A stretch of 64,000 nt of DNA from Mesodorylaimus sp. YZB2_4 (taxonomy: Eukaryota > Nematoda > Enoplea > Dorylaimida > Dorylaimidae). The stretch lies in assembly GCA_030248295.1 (NCBI GenBank), contig JASANH010001212.1, forward strand, positions 465,516 to 529,515, given 5' to 3'. The notes under the pieces were generated by a model. It was given only the letters and a program-made list of their open reading frames with translations. It had not been told where the DNA came from and did not search any database. Both the position numbers and the translations under genes were made by a program. Position 1 is the stretch's first letter; each line of letters begins with the position of its first letter. This document shows positions 1-10,810 of the stretch, piece by piece.

Positions 1-552
1 ACTGCAAATGTACTCATCAATTAAGCTTACTGTATACATATTGATTGAAAATCGGCCTAAGAAAAAGATAAGACACCTGGATGACTAAAAAGTGTGCTTT
101 AGTGAAGAAAATAAGCTCATTGGCAAAACACAGAAAAATACAAAAAATCTTGATCCCAACCCATCCCTGCTGATCGTGAGTTTGATGCATACTGGTGCTC
201 GCCTTTGTTTTCTTGAGCATAATGATGGAACGGTTGGGGATGAGGGTATGGCTGTCAGTGAGAAAATATACTGTATGAGTCAGTTTGTGAAGTATAGCAA
301 AGTCATTTGTCAGCGTAAAAACCTCCTCAAAACTTGCCAAACTCCCTCCTTAAACTCATCAAAAGCTCCTCAAATTCTGGTCTTGCAAGGTGCTTGGGAA
401 CCATGTCAATTGTACGTGTCATTTTATGAAAGTTTCCCGCCACTTTTCAATTTAATTTTTCGTTGACCTATACTGTATTTCTCACTACAGTTACAGTGCA
501 CTTAAAGAGTTGGTCTCATCACATGAATAAGCATTGAGTATCGACACTGCAG
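1..552. other. Unassigned left edge of window
   Basis: I see no exon here that I can connect with confidence. Two overlapping open frames (one on each strand, about 100-120 codons) have no splice support and no recognisable family. The stretch probably holds introns and upstream exons of the gene whose last exons start at 553. Confidence 0.35.
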
Positions 553-1442
553 GCTGCTCGTTCCCCAAAAGCAATCGTGGGCGACATATAGTGAGCAATG
601 GGTAGTCTTCATATATACTTTAAGAATTTTCAGAGAAACGAATCGTACAATATTTGATCTGCGATTTGGCCAATTGCGTACGCAATATCAGTAACATGAG
701 CGACATGAGAGATTATTTTGGAAATATTTTGTCAGCTTATCGTCGACAAGCATTGACCGCTCAGCGCACAAGTAAGTTCTTACATTCTTATTTATCATCC
801 TTGATAAAATACTTGATTTTTTCAGCCGATGGTGCAAACCCATTGGATTTTTCAGCCGACGCCCTCTGCTCTTTGAATCCATTTTGTATTCCCAACAATT
901 TGCTTCTGGAGATCCCCACTCAACTTGTCGGAGGAGGTAAGTCCGATTTCCTATCGGAGGCTCAGCTGGTTAAACCCCCGACCAGGAGGAGTGGCAGTTT
1001 AGGAAGCCCGTTCTTAGAATGGGGGCCGGTCTTTGACGGCGATTTGCCATCCGTCGCTGGCCGCATCTGGCTCTGGGCGACTCATCCAGTACGAGCAAAT
1101 GGGGCACGCTGAACGAGTCAGGAAACTGGCCCTTGAAGACCAGTCGGGAAGGAGCCTCCTTTCTCGGCTCGGCTATTCCTTCTCCTCCCTAGCTATCATG
1201 GGGACGCTGATGCTGGCACAGATGCCCCTAGCGGAGGGACCTGCCGTGAGAGTTGTTCGCCGCACAGGGTTCGAATTTCCATGAGGAAATTTAAACCCAA
1301 CTCACAAAAATTAATGTTGTTTTCAGGCGAGTTCGAGAACGAAGATGCTCGATTGGGAGAAGATTCGGCAACAGATGGAAATGATGGCCCGAGCACTTCA
1401 TTCAGTGTCGGTGTGAATGAATCGACTTCGATGGATGTGTGA
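553..1442 (+). CDS. Unrecognised protein, 3' terminal exons (partial)
   Basis: Four exons join with consistent phases: 553-590, 634-771, 826-936 and 1327-1442, ending in TGA. Introns 1 and 2 are 43 and 54 bases; intron 3 (937-1326) is enlarged by a SINE-like repeat. The spliced product runs through a helical stretch (QYLICDLANCVRNISNMSD, then DYFGNILSAYRRQ) and ends in an acidic, Ser/Thr-rich tail finishing SMDV. I do not recognise the family. A second TTTCAG acceptor 30 bases further on (at 855) keeps frame and could give an isoform 10 residues shorter. The 5' exons lie upstream, partly or wholly outside the window. RBM7 follows on the same strand 239 bases downstream. Confidence 0.5.
955..1300 (+). 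repeat. SINE-like repeat, family B, inside an intron
   Basis: This block fills the last intron of the upstream unrecognised gene. It shares several diverged blocks with 49490-49640 (ARMH3 intron 16), for example CTGGCTCTGGGCGACT and ATGGGGACGCTGATGCTGGC, and ends with a B-box-like GGGTTCGAA. Similar body sequence is attached to the tRNA-derived element at 17480-17735. Confidence 0.55.
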
Positions 1443-1681
1443 TAAGAAATGATTCATAAGGTTAGCTTTGGTTTGATCTGCTGGACGTTGTGGCTGGCAA
1501 GTGCTGATAGGTTCTCGAAGGACAGTAAACTTTGGTTTTGATGATGATATGGTTATGACCGATGAATGCGTTACTGGCGTTTATTTGATCATTTGGTCAA
1601 TCCACGTAAGGAATCAGCTTTTTTATAGGGAATCGCTGATTGAATTGCGTCAGTGAATTGGATATCATTTTGTAACCGAAG

Positions 1682-3023
1682 ATGTCAGTGGCGAAAAAGA
1701 GGAATGCATCTGTGGAAGAATTGGAACGGACTTTGTACGTTGGTAATCTCGATGAAAGGGTGACCGAGGATCTGCTTCAGGAATTGATGATTCAGGTAAT
1801 GAAACAATTGGGTCATTTAAGAGAGGTCACTTTCCCAACTGACGTCCAAAATCTTCACCATAGTGAGTGTCTGCCCTGAATTTGGGGCTTATCTATGATG
1901 GCCGAGATGGCGGTCACAATCACCTAGGCCAGTGTAACCCTCGTGCCTGGTAGGCCATGGCGAGTGGGAGAGTAATCGAGACGTTAACCCCTCGGGTTGA
2001 TGTTTCAGCCGCAAGACTTGCTTTGCTCTAGTCGCAGTTTTTGTCCCGCCGACTTCGGTCGGCCATTCTCTCTTTCGCCTGCATGGCAAACTTGCGCCAG
2101 TCAAATCAACATCGCTGAATGGGTATCCAAGGTAGTGCAGACCGCCCTAAAAGTAAAAAATATTTGGCAAGGGGCACCCTGGACATTTTTTAGACCCTTA
2201 TGTTTCACTTAGATTCCCCTGTTTTGGGAAGACGATCTGACCCCCTTCCCACAGATGAAGTCAGCGATGTTGACCATGATGTACAGTAGGATAGGACTTG
2301 GGGTGCCTGCGAAACCGGTCACATGTGCATCAAGGAACTCACTAAAATCTCTTTTAGGCTGGCCCTGTAGAAAAGGTTGCACGGCCTGAAAAGCATCCTT
2401 ATGCTTTCGTATTATTCGAAGATGAAGAATCGATTCCATACGTCATGAAACTATTTCGAAACGTCAAGTTATTTGGGCGATCACTGTCGCTGAAACCACG
2501 CGAAAATACGGAACAAGAGCGTAAATTCAGAATGGCAATGGCATCAGAATCGAGGCGTGTTCCCGTCTTCCCCAACATACCGATTCCGATGTCACCTTGG
2601 GTTCAGCACTCGTTGCCCTGTCCATTTACGATGGCCTCGCCGAATCAGTTCAATCAACACATTCCGGTCAATCCGTACTTTGCTCAAGCTGGTACGCCGC
2701 CTCGTCCATTCTTACTTCCACCACCGAGTACTGCCACATTCGATTTCCGAACCAACCCTTCGATCGGCTCCCACGAATCTCAATCTCCGTATTTCTTCAA
2801 TTTCCCCCCAAATCCTACATCGTTCCCGCAGGGGTCGTTGCTGCCATCATTCCCATTGCCGCCACAGCCGCTGATCCCAGCTCGTCCTTATCCCGCAACC
2901 ATGGAGAGTCATATTGGGCCGTACGACCAAAGCCATCCCTACGAGTATGCGAGCGGCGAACGGGGGCATTCGGAAAATGGTGCGCCTAAATGGTGTCAGT
3001 TTCGTAGACATAAGAAACGTTAA
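1682..3023 (+). CDS. RBM7: RBM7-like RNA-binding protein (NEXT complex type)
   Basis: Two exons, 1682-1795 and 2358-3023, join in phase 0 to give 259 residues. The N-terminal RRM (about residues 15-85) has RNP2 as LYVGNL and RNP1 as HPYAFVLFE. The intron falls between LMIQ and AGPV, and the frame then reads AGPVEKV, as in vertebrate RBM7/RBM11. In other animals RBM7 recruits the nuclear exosome to non-coding transcripts together with ZCCHC8 and MTR4; that role is inferred by homology. The tail from about residue 100 is Pro/Phe/Ser-rich low complexity, ending in a basic FRRHKKR. The 562-base intron carries a family A repeat, unlike the short introns elsewhere. RBM11 is an alternative name, as only the RRM is conserved. 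Confidence 0.88.
1885..2115 (+). repeat. SINE-like repeat, family A, in RBM7 intron
   Basis: It shares long near-identical blocks with the reverse complement of 54862-55075, including TCGTGCCTGGTAGGCCATGG and GTTGATGTTTCAGCCG. Other diverged copies lie at 10455-10650, 17155-17300, 32745-32890, 33145-33265 and 42045-42240. In this orientation the repeat carries a TGTTTCAG that resembles a 3' splice site. Confidence 0.7.
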
Positions 3024-3586
3024 GTTAATTTTTGATTTGTGCCTTCGCTTATGAGCTTTCCAAATCGTCAGATTCTACTCGTGTTCCATTTCGAATGTAT
3101 CTCAATCCTGAGCCTTATAAGTACATAACTACTGCATGATTGATTTGACTTTGAGATTTACTCTTCAGCAGGGCGCCTTAAGAGAATGGTCAAGGTCGGG
3201 TATTTATACTCTGAGTAAGCAAACTCGATTAGTCCAACACGTGAACACAACTGGACACAATCCAACGACACCTGCCACGTATCGCATCTAAATTCTATGA
3301 ATGCCCGACTAGGTAAGTTCCCATTAAAGCAGCAAACGGAAAGCTGACCCAATCATAATGCTTGAGCTGAGTCGCAGTAATCATTGCGCTCACGAACAAA
3401 GAAAACCAGATGAACACAGAACCCCTGCAAACTCGAAAAAGCAAAGAAAATCAAAGCTTACAGCAACTGGTGGCAGCAAACCAAAGCATCACAACGAAGA
3501 AAAAGAAAACCACTCGCTATATCCTAGTTCAACTATGATTACCATATATTCTGAATACCTTTGTCAACTCACAAACACTTTCGTTA
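3024..3586. other. Intergenic, no gene seen
   Basis: This is the convergent 3' flank between RBM7 (+) and the IQ-motif gene (-). I see only short open frames without splice or family support. It presumably holds both 3' untranslated regions. Confidence 0.5.
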
Positions 3587-6338
3587 CTATGACTCACCCC
3601 CCTCAGCATTGCGGCCCGATCTGTCGTGCTTGTTTTGCCTGACCATATGACCTCTGAACGCCGCTTGAATTTTCGTTGCTGCTGCTTCCTCCGCATCGCC
3701 TGGCGATCCAATGCCGTCATCACCGACGTGATTCTGTTGCCCGGGCACACCACCGGCTCCGATAGGTGACGTGGACGATGAGGGCGACACCCCACCGCTA
3801 CGCATATGTATACCTTGCTTTTCTAAGTGCTTCCTCGTCAAGTAGCCCCTAAATAGAATAAGAGCACAGCTATCCATATTCAGGATCAAAACTTGCGTTA
3901 AACGTCCCCTCTTCCTCTAAGCAGGTGCAGAATTACTTAAACATGCCAGCCCCTATCATATTCCCAGCCGAACGAGTCCATCAAGAAAGAACGAAACAAG
4001 AAAATTGCACGCCGCTAATCCAGCCAGCTCGGCAACGGCCCGCCTCCCCGGGACGTCGGCAGTTGTCACAGGCAGCAACCCAGGGGCGAAACTTTGCCAA
4101 GAAGAAGTCGAGAACCCCGCATCGTGTAAGAATGATGAACTGCTCCCTAACTTCGTCGGATAATTCTCAAGTCTGAGCCTAGCTTACCTTATTCCGGCTT
4201 GTATTTTCGTTGCAGCATCATCCACATTCGCGATTGTCACTCGTCTTGTGTCCGTATTTGCATTTCTCGCAGGGGACTTTCGCAAACCTTCGTTTTCTAA
4301 GTGCTTTCGGGTTAAGTAACCACTAAAACAAAACAATGCTTTGCCCATTCCATATTCCGCGGACAAACGCTCTTTCTTACCGGACATTAGCCTGAATCTT
4401 AGCCGCAGCCATATCAGCATTCGAATCATGCTCTTCTGGCATTTGCGCACTTTTCGGACGCGAGTGATGAGTAGGCGAGTGAACGGGAACGCCCCTGGCT
4501 GCTAATTGTTTCCTCGTTAAATAGCCTCTGAAAAACTAGGAGCTGTACAATGTCATGGGAATTACACTCATACTTCTCCAACCATTACATTTAGAATTCA
4601 ATTATGCTCTCATGCTAAAATGCCAATCCCATCATATACTTGCTATGCATAAAACCAACCTGGCACCAAACACCGCAAGACCAACTCAGCTCGGCTCGGC
4701 TCACTACGCCCGTCCAGCCCATTCCCAAAGAAAACCTCCAGGGAATAGCAGGAAGGAAGATCGCATTGCAATGTTTTGACGATCAGCAGAAAGTTCAAAC
4801 GATTAAGCGATGAAGCCATCGCGAAAAGGGCACGCATCTGTCAAGAGCCCAGAAGTCTAATACTGTAGATCATCTTATCAACCCCCCTCCAAGAATAAGC
4901 ACACCAAAGAGAACCCGTTTGCGCGCTACTATGACTTCCACTAGGCGCGCAGACACAGTGCAATTGACAAACGTGCAAGCAACACTGACCATCTCAATTT
5001 AAGCAGGAATTCGGGCAAACGACTACGCACCCCAGAGGAGCAGATAAAACTAACCTGACACCAGCTTGAATTTTTGCTGCAGCAGTGTCGGGATTAACGC
5101 TGGGCGAAGTCGGCGTGCGGCTGCCACCAGAAACCGGAGATCGCGACGTGTGAGACGTCGGAGACTTGACTGGGATACCACGAGTTTCGAGCTCCTTCCG
5201 AGTTAAATATCCCCTGAAACCGATTTAAGATTGATGAAAATCCTCAAACCGTAACATTCTTCCTTACCTGATACCAGCTTGAATTTTGGACGCAGCTTTG
5301 TCTTCCAACGTTGTAGGCCGTTTAGGTGCATTTATATTCTTTTTTGGCCCCCGCGGTGCAGGTTTTAATGTACCGGCTTTGTAATGTTTTCGAGTCAAAT
5401 AACCTCGAATATTTGCCTGTATTTTCGTTGCCGCTCGACTCTGGTCATCGCCGCCTCCACTTCGTCGACTACCTCCATCAGCTTTGTCTTGTTGGTGATG
5501 ACCATTCTTGTCGACTTGGTGGCGAGCAGTGAATCCACGATACGTAGCTTGAATCTTGAGCGCTGCCTTGTTCAAGTCAGGGTCCGTCAAATCGATATTC
5601 ATGTGCTCTCCGCTGCCACCCGCCTCCTTGCCAGATTGACTAATTGCCTGAAAAAGAAAACAATTCGCAGCAAGGTACCACAAAAATAAGTTTAGATTTT
5701 CTTACCTTTCCAGCAACATGCGTGGCAGAAAATGCTGATAACAAAGAGGGGCTAACGAGGTTCTCTTGGGCGGCCTGATGAAAAACGAGAAGAAAAGCGT
5801 CATTCTCGCGGAATAAGAAACCCGACGGGATGTCACTTACCGCTGTGAACAATCGACGTTTGAATTTATCGTATAATTCCGGTCTCTGAATCGGATTCTC
5901 TCCGCTCAGTTCTAAAAAGCCATGCTGCACGTCATGTCCGAAAAAGGGATTGCTTGACAAGGCAGTTGGCAAGTGGGCAAACACAGTTGGATTGGAGGTC
6001 GGTGGATCAATAAGGTGCCTGCCATCTCTCAGACACCAGAAACGTGTCACTCAACTATCAAAGTAAATAGCACGTTCAATTTAGCACTGCTTCGAGCAGG
6101 ACCCGGGTAAAATTGCAAATGGCGAATCGGTGAAGATAAAATTCAAAAATCTATGCAAACACATACCGCTTCGCATATCCAATAAAACCTTAAAAAATAA
6201 TGCCGAGAAAGCATAGATATCGTCCGGCTGACCGCGTAGTACTTCCCTGGCCAATGCTTCGAGTAATTGTCTGAAACCGTCCGGAACAGGGTATCGATTG
6301 TCGGTGGCCCCGGCGCGATCGCCGCTTCGGCCGTGCAT
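3587..6338 (-). CDS. RIIa-domain protein with seven IQ motifs (SPA17-like)
   Basis: Eight exons in consistent phase (6167-6338, 5841-6025, 5706-5774, 5268-5647, 5055-5213, 4381-4527, 4188-4322, 3587-3848) give 502 residues. Residues about 16-57 (YPVPDGFRQLLEALAREVL onward) form an RIIa dimerisation/docking domain like that of sperm protein Sp17 (SPA17), which docks A-kinase anchoring proteins. From about residue 165 seven IQ motifs of the form AAxKIQAxxRGYLTRK follow; these normally bind calmodulin or EF-hand light chains. Sp17 has one. Five of the seven are split by an intron at the same place, between the Arg and Gly codons in phase 2, so the exons look tandemly duplicated. A sperm or ciliary axoneme role is inferred. 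The last exon has a possible GTGAGT donor before its stop, so a further 3' exon is possible. Confidence 0.88.
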
Positions 6339-7771
6339 GGTCTACGTAATTTCGAGTCAGTTAGTCCCGGCTTTCATTAAGTAACTATACCGCAAACGCA
6401 TCCGCTTAAAGCTACTTAAAATTCGATCGATTCAATCTCGAGCCAAAATTTTTTCACAAAAAGGCAGCTAAAACAAAAACCTATGTTTAATTAGCTTCCG
6501 AAATGTGATCCATACCTCCAAACAGGTCACCGCCGAGAAAGAAAGAAAGAAACTAACCGCAGCTATGCTAGTCTAAGCGGCATATGAAGCTAGGGCCAAG
6601 CAAATCGGATGTTTCAACTATCGCGCTAAGAATAAACAAAAAAATGAGAGCAAATAATTCTTTTCTGGCTGGGTTGAGGCTGCGCGGGCCACACTGGTGG
6701 AGTGATATGTCAGCAATGACCGCGCATTACATGCTAAGCAAACATTTGGTCGTGTACAAGAGCCATGTGAACACTCTGCCCGACAAAGCTACTTCCGAGA
6801 AGTCAATTACGTATTTTTCACTGGCTCGCCGGAAATCAAGCGCGAACGAAACTAAAATTAGCCGAGTACAGTTCTTCGACAACAGACCAACAATACCCGC
6901 CCCCAGCCATTGCACACATACACGCCACCCGCGCAATCGAGAAGAAAAGGAAAGCTCAAACGAACTTCTCTTCTCTCCACCCCTCTGTCGATCGGTTGGC
7001 GAATGGGTGCGTGCACGCTCCTCAAGCGCTGCCCTTGGCTGGTTTCAAAAGGCAAAGAAATATAAACGTCGATGACGAAGCGGCCGGGCAAAGGCAACAC
7101 ACGACGCCGCCTGTAGTTGGGCCACGAGAAAGCTCATACAATTTGCTCCAGCTGTTGGAACTAGCGCTTCCTCTCCTAACGACTGACTTCTCTCAGCCGC
7201 GCAGCCCTCGCATCGGATGAGGGCGACACGATCGACGATGCGCCTTTACCTAACACCATGCATGCAACGAAAAAACTAGAAACGGGAAAAGGCAGGCCCG
7301 AGCAAGTAAAAGCAGTCATCTAGCTACCTCTGCTACATAGCTAGGAGGTCGGCCAATCAGCAGTCTGCAACGAGCGCCGTCTGGATGGAAGTGAATGAGC
7401 GGATCAATTTGTCGTAAGCAGTCAACAGATGTGCGCTGTCTATTGGTCGCTTTGCAAAACGCGCAGTGTATTTTTCGTGGTTCTGTATTTTGGAGCTTCC
7501 TTGGTGCAAAAGTGGTTCTTTGACGTTTTTTTCACTCGTGTTGATCATATTTGCAACAAGGCCATTCAAAAGGTATGTTTATTGTTTGTTCAAGATGTTC
7601 ACTCACCGTTCACGTTTGGCCAGTGATGCAGAACTCATTTTGCTGATGAATCCATTGATTACCTCACCAAGATCTCTGAGACGAAATGTTGCAGTATCAA
7701 GAAAGATTGCTTATTTACGTTTTTATGCTGTTTATCGGTTTTTGCGTTCTCTTTTAGATCTGATCCAGGCG
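6339..7771. other. Intergenic between divergent genes
   Basis: This is the upstream flank of both the RIIa/IQ gene (-) and the PAF acetylhydrolase gene (+). Two long frames (6584-7075 on plus, 6858-7100 on minus) overlap each other and lack splice or family support. An acceptor-like TTCTCTTTTAG ends at 7757, 14 bases before the acetylhydrolase ATG. A 17-base string TCACCAAGATCTCTGAG occurs near 7666 and again near 8008. Confidence 0.45.
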
Positions 7772-8873
7772 ATGGGTGATAATCCGGCTGCACAACCACG
7801 TCCTCAAGACAATATCGATGGTGACGGTCGATGGATGAGCATTGTAAGTCCCGTCCCGGTTTCTGACTAGTTTTGATAGTGCGCGCGGGGTGTTCCTGCT
7901 CGCACGGCGGACTGGATGGCTGCTGCATGCACGCGTCTCCATGTTGAAAGAGATTTCACTCTCTTGCCGATGATGTTAACATTTAACCATGATAAAAAAT
8001 GATCTTCACCAAGATCTCTGAGGCAATATTTATGCGCCCCAGCTATTTGTCTGTTCTCTGCAGCATATGCACAGTACAGTAGTCGGCAATGTTTTTCCTT
8101 GCAGCATGAACGATTCTTGGCCGAAGTGAAAGAGAAGGAGCCCGAAGTGGTATTTATTGGTGATTCGCACATTGCATTGCTCGAACAGTCGGACGTGTAC
8201 AAGGAGTTTTTTGCTCCTTTACACGGTCTTTGCTTGGGTATTCGAGGGGATACAACATCGAACGTTTTGTGGAGAATACAAAATGGTGAATTAGAAGTAA
8301 TTAAGCCAAAAGTGACCACGTTAATTTACTTTCAGTGAAAAGGTGCCTCCTAGAATACTTTATTTTCAGGTCATAGTCCTTTTGATTGGCACAAACAATC
8401 GAGATCAAACTCCGGAACAAATCTTAGGCGGTATTAGAGCTATCGTTGATCACATAGTCAAAAAACAGCCTCAAGCGGCGCTCTTTGTCGCGGTAAGATT
8501 CGGCGAGTACGTTTGATTTTCGATTTACCTCACACAGCTTTGTTTTCTTTCTTGTAGAAAATCCCACCTCGTGGGGAGAAACCTAATCCAAAACGGGAAT
8601 TATTGGCTAAGGTTAATGCCGGTTTGCAGCACGCTCTTGCTGATGTCCCTAACTGTCGTATTCTGGACATCGATCCCGGTTTCATAGGTAAGGGACTTTT
8701 TGATTTATGCATCCTTGCTAGTGTACAATATCGCATTGGGTTTAGGAGCCGACGGGACGATAGATCATCGAGATATGTACGATTATTTACATTTTACCCC
8801 GCAAGGGTATCGAAAGGCGTTCGAGATTGTGCACGTAGCCGTGACGAGCGTTTTGAATCCAGACAGCGCGTGA
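7772..8873 (+). CDS. PAFAH1B2: PAF acetylhydrolase 1B catalytic subunit
   Basis: Five exons (7772-7843, 8105-8311, 8370-8492, 8558-8687, 8746-8873) give 219 residues, close to the 229-231 of vertebrate alpha subunits. The enzyme removes the sn-2 acetyl group of platelet-activating factor and forms a cytosolic complex with LIS1. The catalytic Ser is in FIGDS (residue about 44) and the Asp/His pair in DYLHFT near the C-terminus, so the triad is intact. GTNNRDQT, QPQA, PRGEKPNP and DMYDYLH match the family almost residue for residue. The start is the ATG of MGDNPAAQP, which aligns with the family N-terminus and sits 14 bases after an acceptor-like site. The vertebrate 1B2 and 1B3 paralogues cannot be told apart here. 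Confidence 0.95.
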
Positions 8874-9198
8874 TGGGCAAATGGAGGTGCATGGCTTATT
8901 TCGCCTTTCTTCGTCGCTTAGCCTACGTTCTATTCAATCTCGCTTGTGTGACATGGCCGTGGCGCACATTCCTCATCTGCTGGTAATGTGGCATTTGCTT
9001 TTTACGTTCTTAATTGCATTCTCGTAACGTGTCTATATGTTGTGGTGGATGTTGTGTTTTGATATTAACTGTTTTAGCGCTTTAACGTAGGTTTAGAGAG
9101 GCAGTATTTGATTATGGGCTTTTACTTTTTTATGTCCTCTAGGATAATAATTGAAAGCATAAGTAGTTTGACTTTTATGCAAAGCATAGAATAGGAAA
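8874..9198. other. Convergent 3' intergenic, nothing seen
   Basis: This is AT-rich sequence between the acetylhydrolase stop and the stop of the minus-strand gene. I find no frame with splice or family support. It presumably holds both 3' untranslated regions. Confidence 0.5.
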
Positions 9199-10036
9199 CT
9201 AGTTTTTGTCATTTTTTGACGAAGTGAATGCGGCCACTTGAACTGCGCTCGGGATCACTTCATTGTACAAGAACTGTTCAACATCGTCATAGAGCGAATT
9301 GGCTTCTGAAATGCCAAAAGCCAAGATTTCGTTGGCTCGGAATACGGACAATGAATTGACCGATTCACGAAGTATGGCATCGACAAGTGGCTTGATAATG
9401 TCGTTTTCTACCAAAGCCTGAAACAAGGGTAATGTGTTGATGGTATGGGCACAGTGAGGTGGAGATGTTAGCTATGAATGCTCTGTATGCTCGTATGTGC
9501 TTTGTGGGAAGAAAGATGTTCCTCTTGATTGAGGCTAAGGGTGATCGGTATTGTGGACTGACTGTTCGCCTTGCGCTGAGGGTTGAGTGCAGACAACTTA
9601 CGGAATCGACCAGATTCACGTCTAAGGTGGATCGATTGACCGATTGCGACTTTGAGTCTTGACAACACGTGGAGCAAGGGGTTGCATTCGTTGAAGGCGT
9701 GTTGAGAATGCTCGCAGCACTCCGCTCGCTTTCTGATTCCCTTGATGCACTGGACTGCTTTTTCATCTTCTCCATATCAGTACGGCTACCCCCTGGTTTG
9801 GAGTAGCGGCTGCTGAAATAGGCTGTGAAATGTAGGGATTGCATGTGCTTGATGGAGCATGCCTACCGTCGGACAAAACCTTTGCTTCCAACAGCGGGCT
9901 GAGCAGGTAGGGCACGAGGCGGACGCGGTGCCGTGGGAAGTGGACGATCGATGGATTGAGGAGAGGAAATGGTTTGCTTCTCTTGATCGCGTAGAATACG
10001 CAGTGCTGCAACGAAGAGTTGGAATTGGTTGTCAGC
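9199..10036 (-). CDS. Unrecognised small protein, 5' end uncertain
   Basis: Three exons read in consistent phase: about 9867-10036, 9602-9812 and 9199-9417. Internal phases (2 then 0) match and all junctions are GT-AG. The product has an N-terminal helix (QFQLFVAALRILRDQEK), a Pro-rich stretch, a Ser-rich basic middle, and a C-terminal helical domain (KPLVDAILRESVNSLSVF ... DDVEQFLYNEVIPSAVQ). I do not recognise the family. No in-frame ATG is visible at the 5' end. The first exon either starts after an acceptor near 10037 or extends towards the 15-base G tract at 10062-10076. Confidence 0.5.
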
Positions 10037-10089
10037 CTGTACATCTGGCTTTTCAGCCAACGGGGGGGGGGGGGGGCAACTTCATACGT

Positions 10090-10445
10090 TTGTCTCTGTC
10101 ATGTTGCCTTTTAGCCCAGCCTGGTCGCTCTAGGGAGGTTATAGCCCTTTTACCGTGGACTAGGGGGCCAGCAAGGACCACATCATGCCTGGCCATCTGA
10201 AATGCATGATGGGCAAGAGAGCGTGTCTGTTGCCACGCCCTCTGATGTCGGCTTTTCCCCCTGGGGTAACCATACCCAGCTGGGTGAGGGGACCCTGATT
10301 CGAGGGCCCACCCACAAGGCTTTTCCTCCTCAATAGACCCTGGAGTATAAAAAGTAGGTTGGCTAGCAAGTTCTCCCAGCTAATGTGGCAGATGCCTGTA
10401 ACAGCTACGGCTTCAGGGTCTTGGTTTTGATCGGGCATGGAGAAT
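10090..10445. repeat. Dispersed repeat, family D
   Basis: It shares diverged blocks with 26575-26885 (TTC1 intron 3): GATGTCGGC, GTAACCATAC, GTGAGGGGACCC and a run of GAGGGCC/GAGAGCC in the same order. No coding frame is supported. It lies upstream of phosphofructokinase. Confidence 0.5.
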
Positions 10446-10454
10446 AAGGACTGG

Positions 10455-10650
10455 TGAGAGGCATCCGCAGGAGAGGATGCGACCGACGAAGACTACGAAT
10501 GGAGCTAGGGGGCTTTGCGACTGCTGTACACCTGCGGCCGAAACATCAACCAGAATCGTTGACATCTCCTAGCAAAGGGAGATCAATAATGCACTCTTAC
10601 ACGCAATGGCCTGCACTACTAGGGTCACACAGCCATGAACAGTATGCAGT
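10455..10650 (-). repeat. SINE-like repeat, family A (reverse orientation)
   Basis: This is a diverged family A copy in reverse orientation, recognised by CTGCGGCCGAAACATCAACC and the following GTTGACATCTCC. It ends about 160 bases before the phosphofructokinase ATG, so it may lie within that promoter. Confidence 0.55.
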
Positions 10651-10810
10651 GTAAATATGTGTACCCAATGCAACCGACAGGAGTTCACGCCAACTTTACA
10701 TTTCTCGTATTGAGACGACTGTGCCCTCTAGTGGCCAGTATTCTGTTCTCGTGGGTGTGAAAGTGATTGCGTCGTGTGGCCACTGCTGGCCGTGAATCGA
10801 TTCGGAGAAG

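Noticed and set aside
6584-7075. 163-codon plus-strand frame upstream of the RIIa/IQ gene
   Set aside because: It overlaps minus-strand frames, has no splice support, and lies in the probable promoter or 5' flank.
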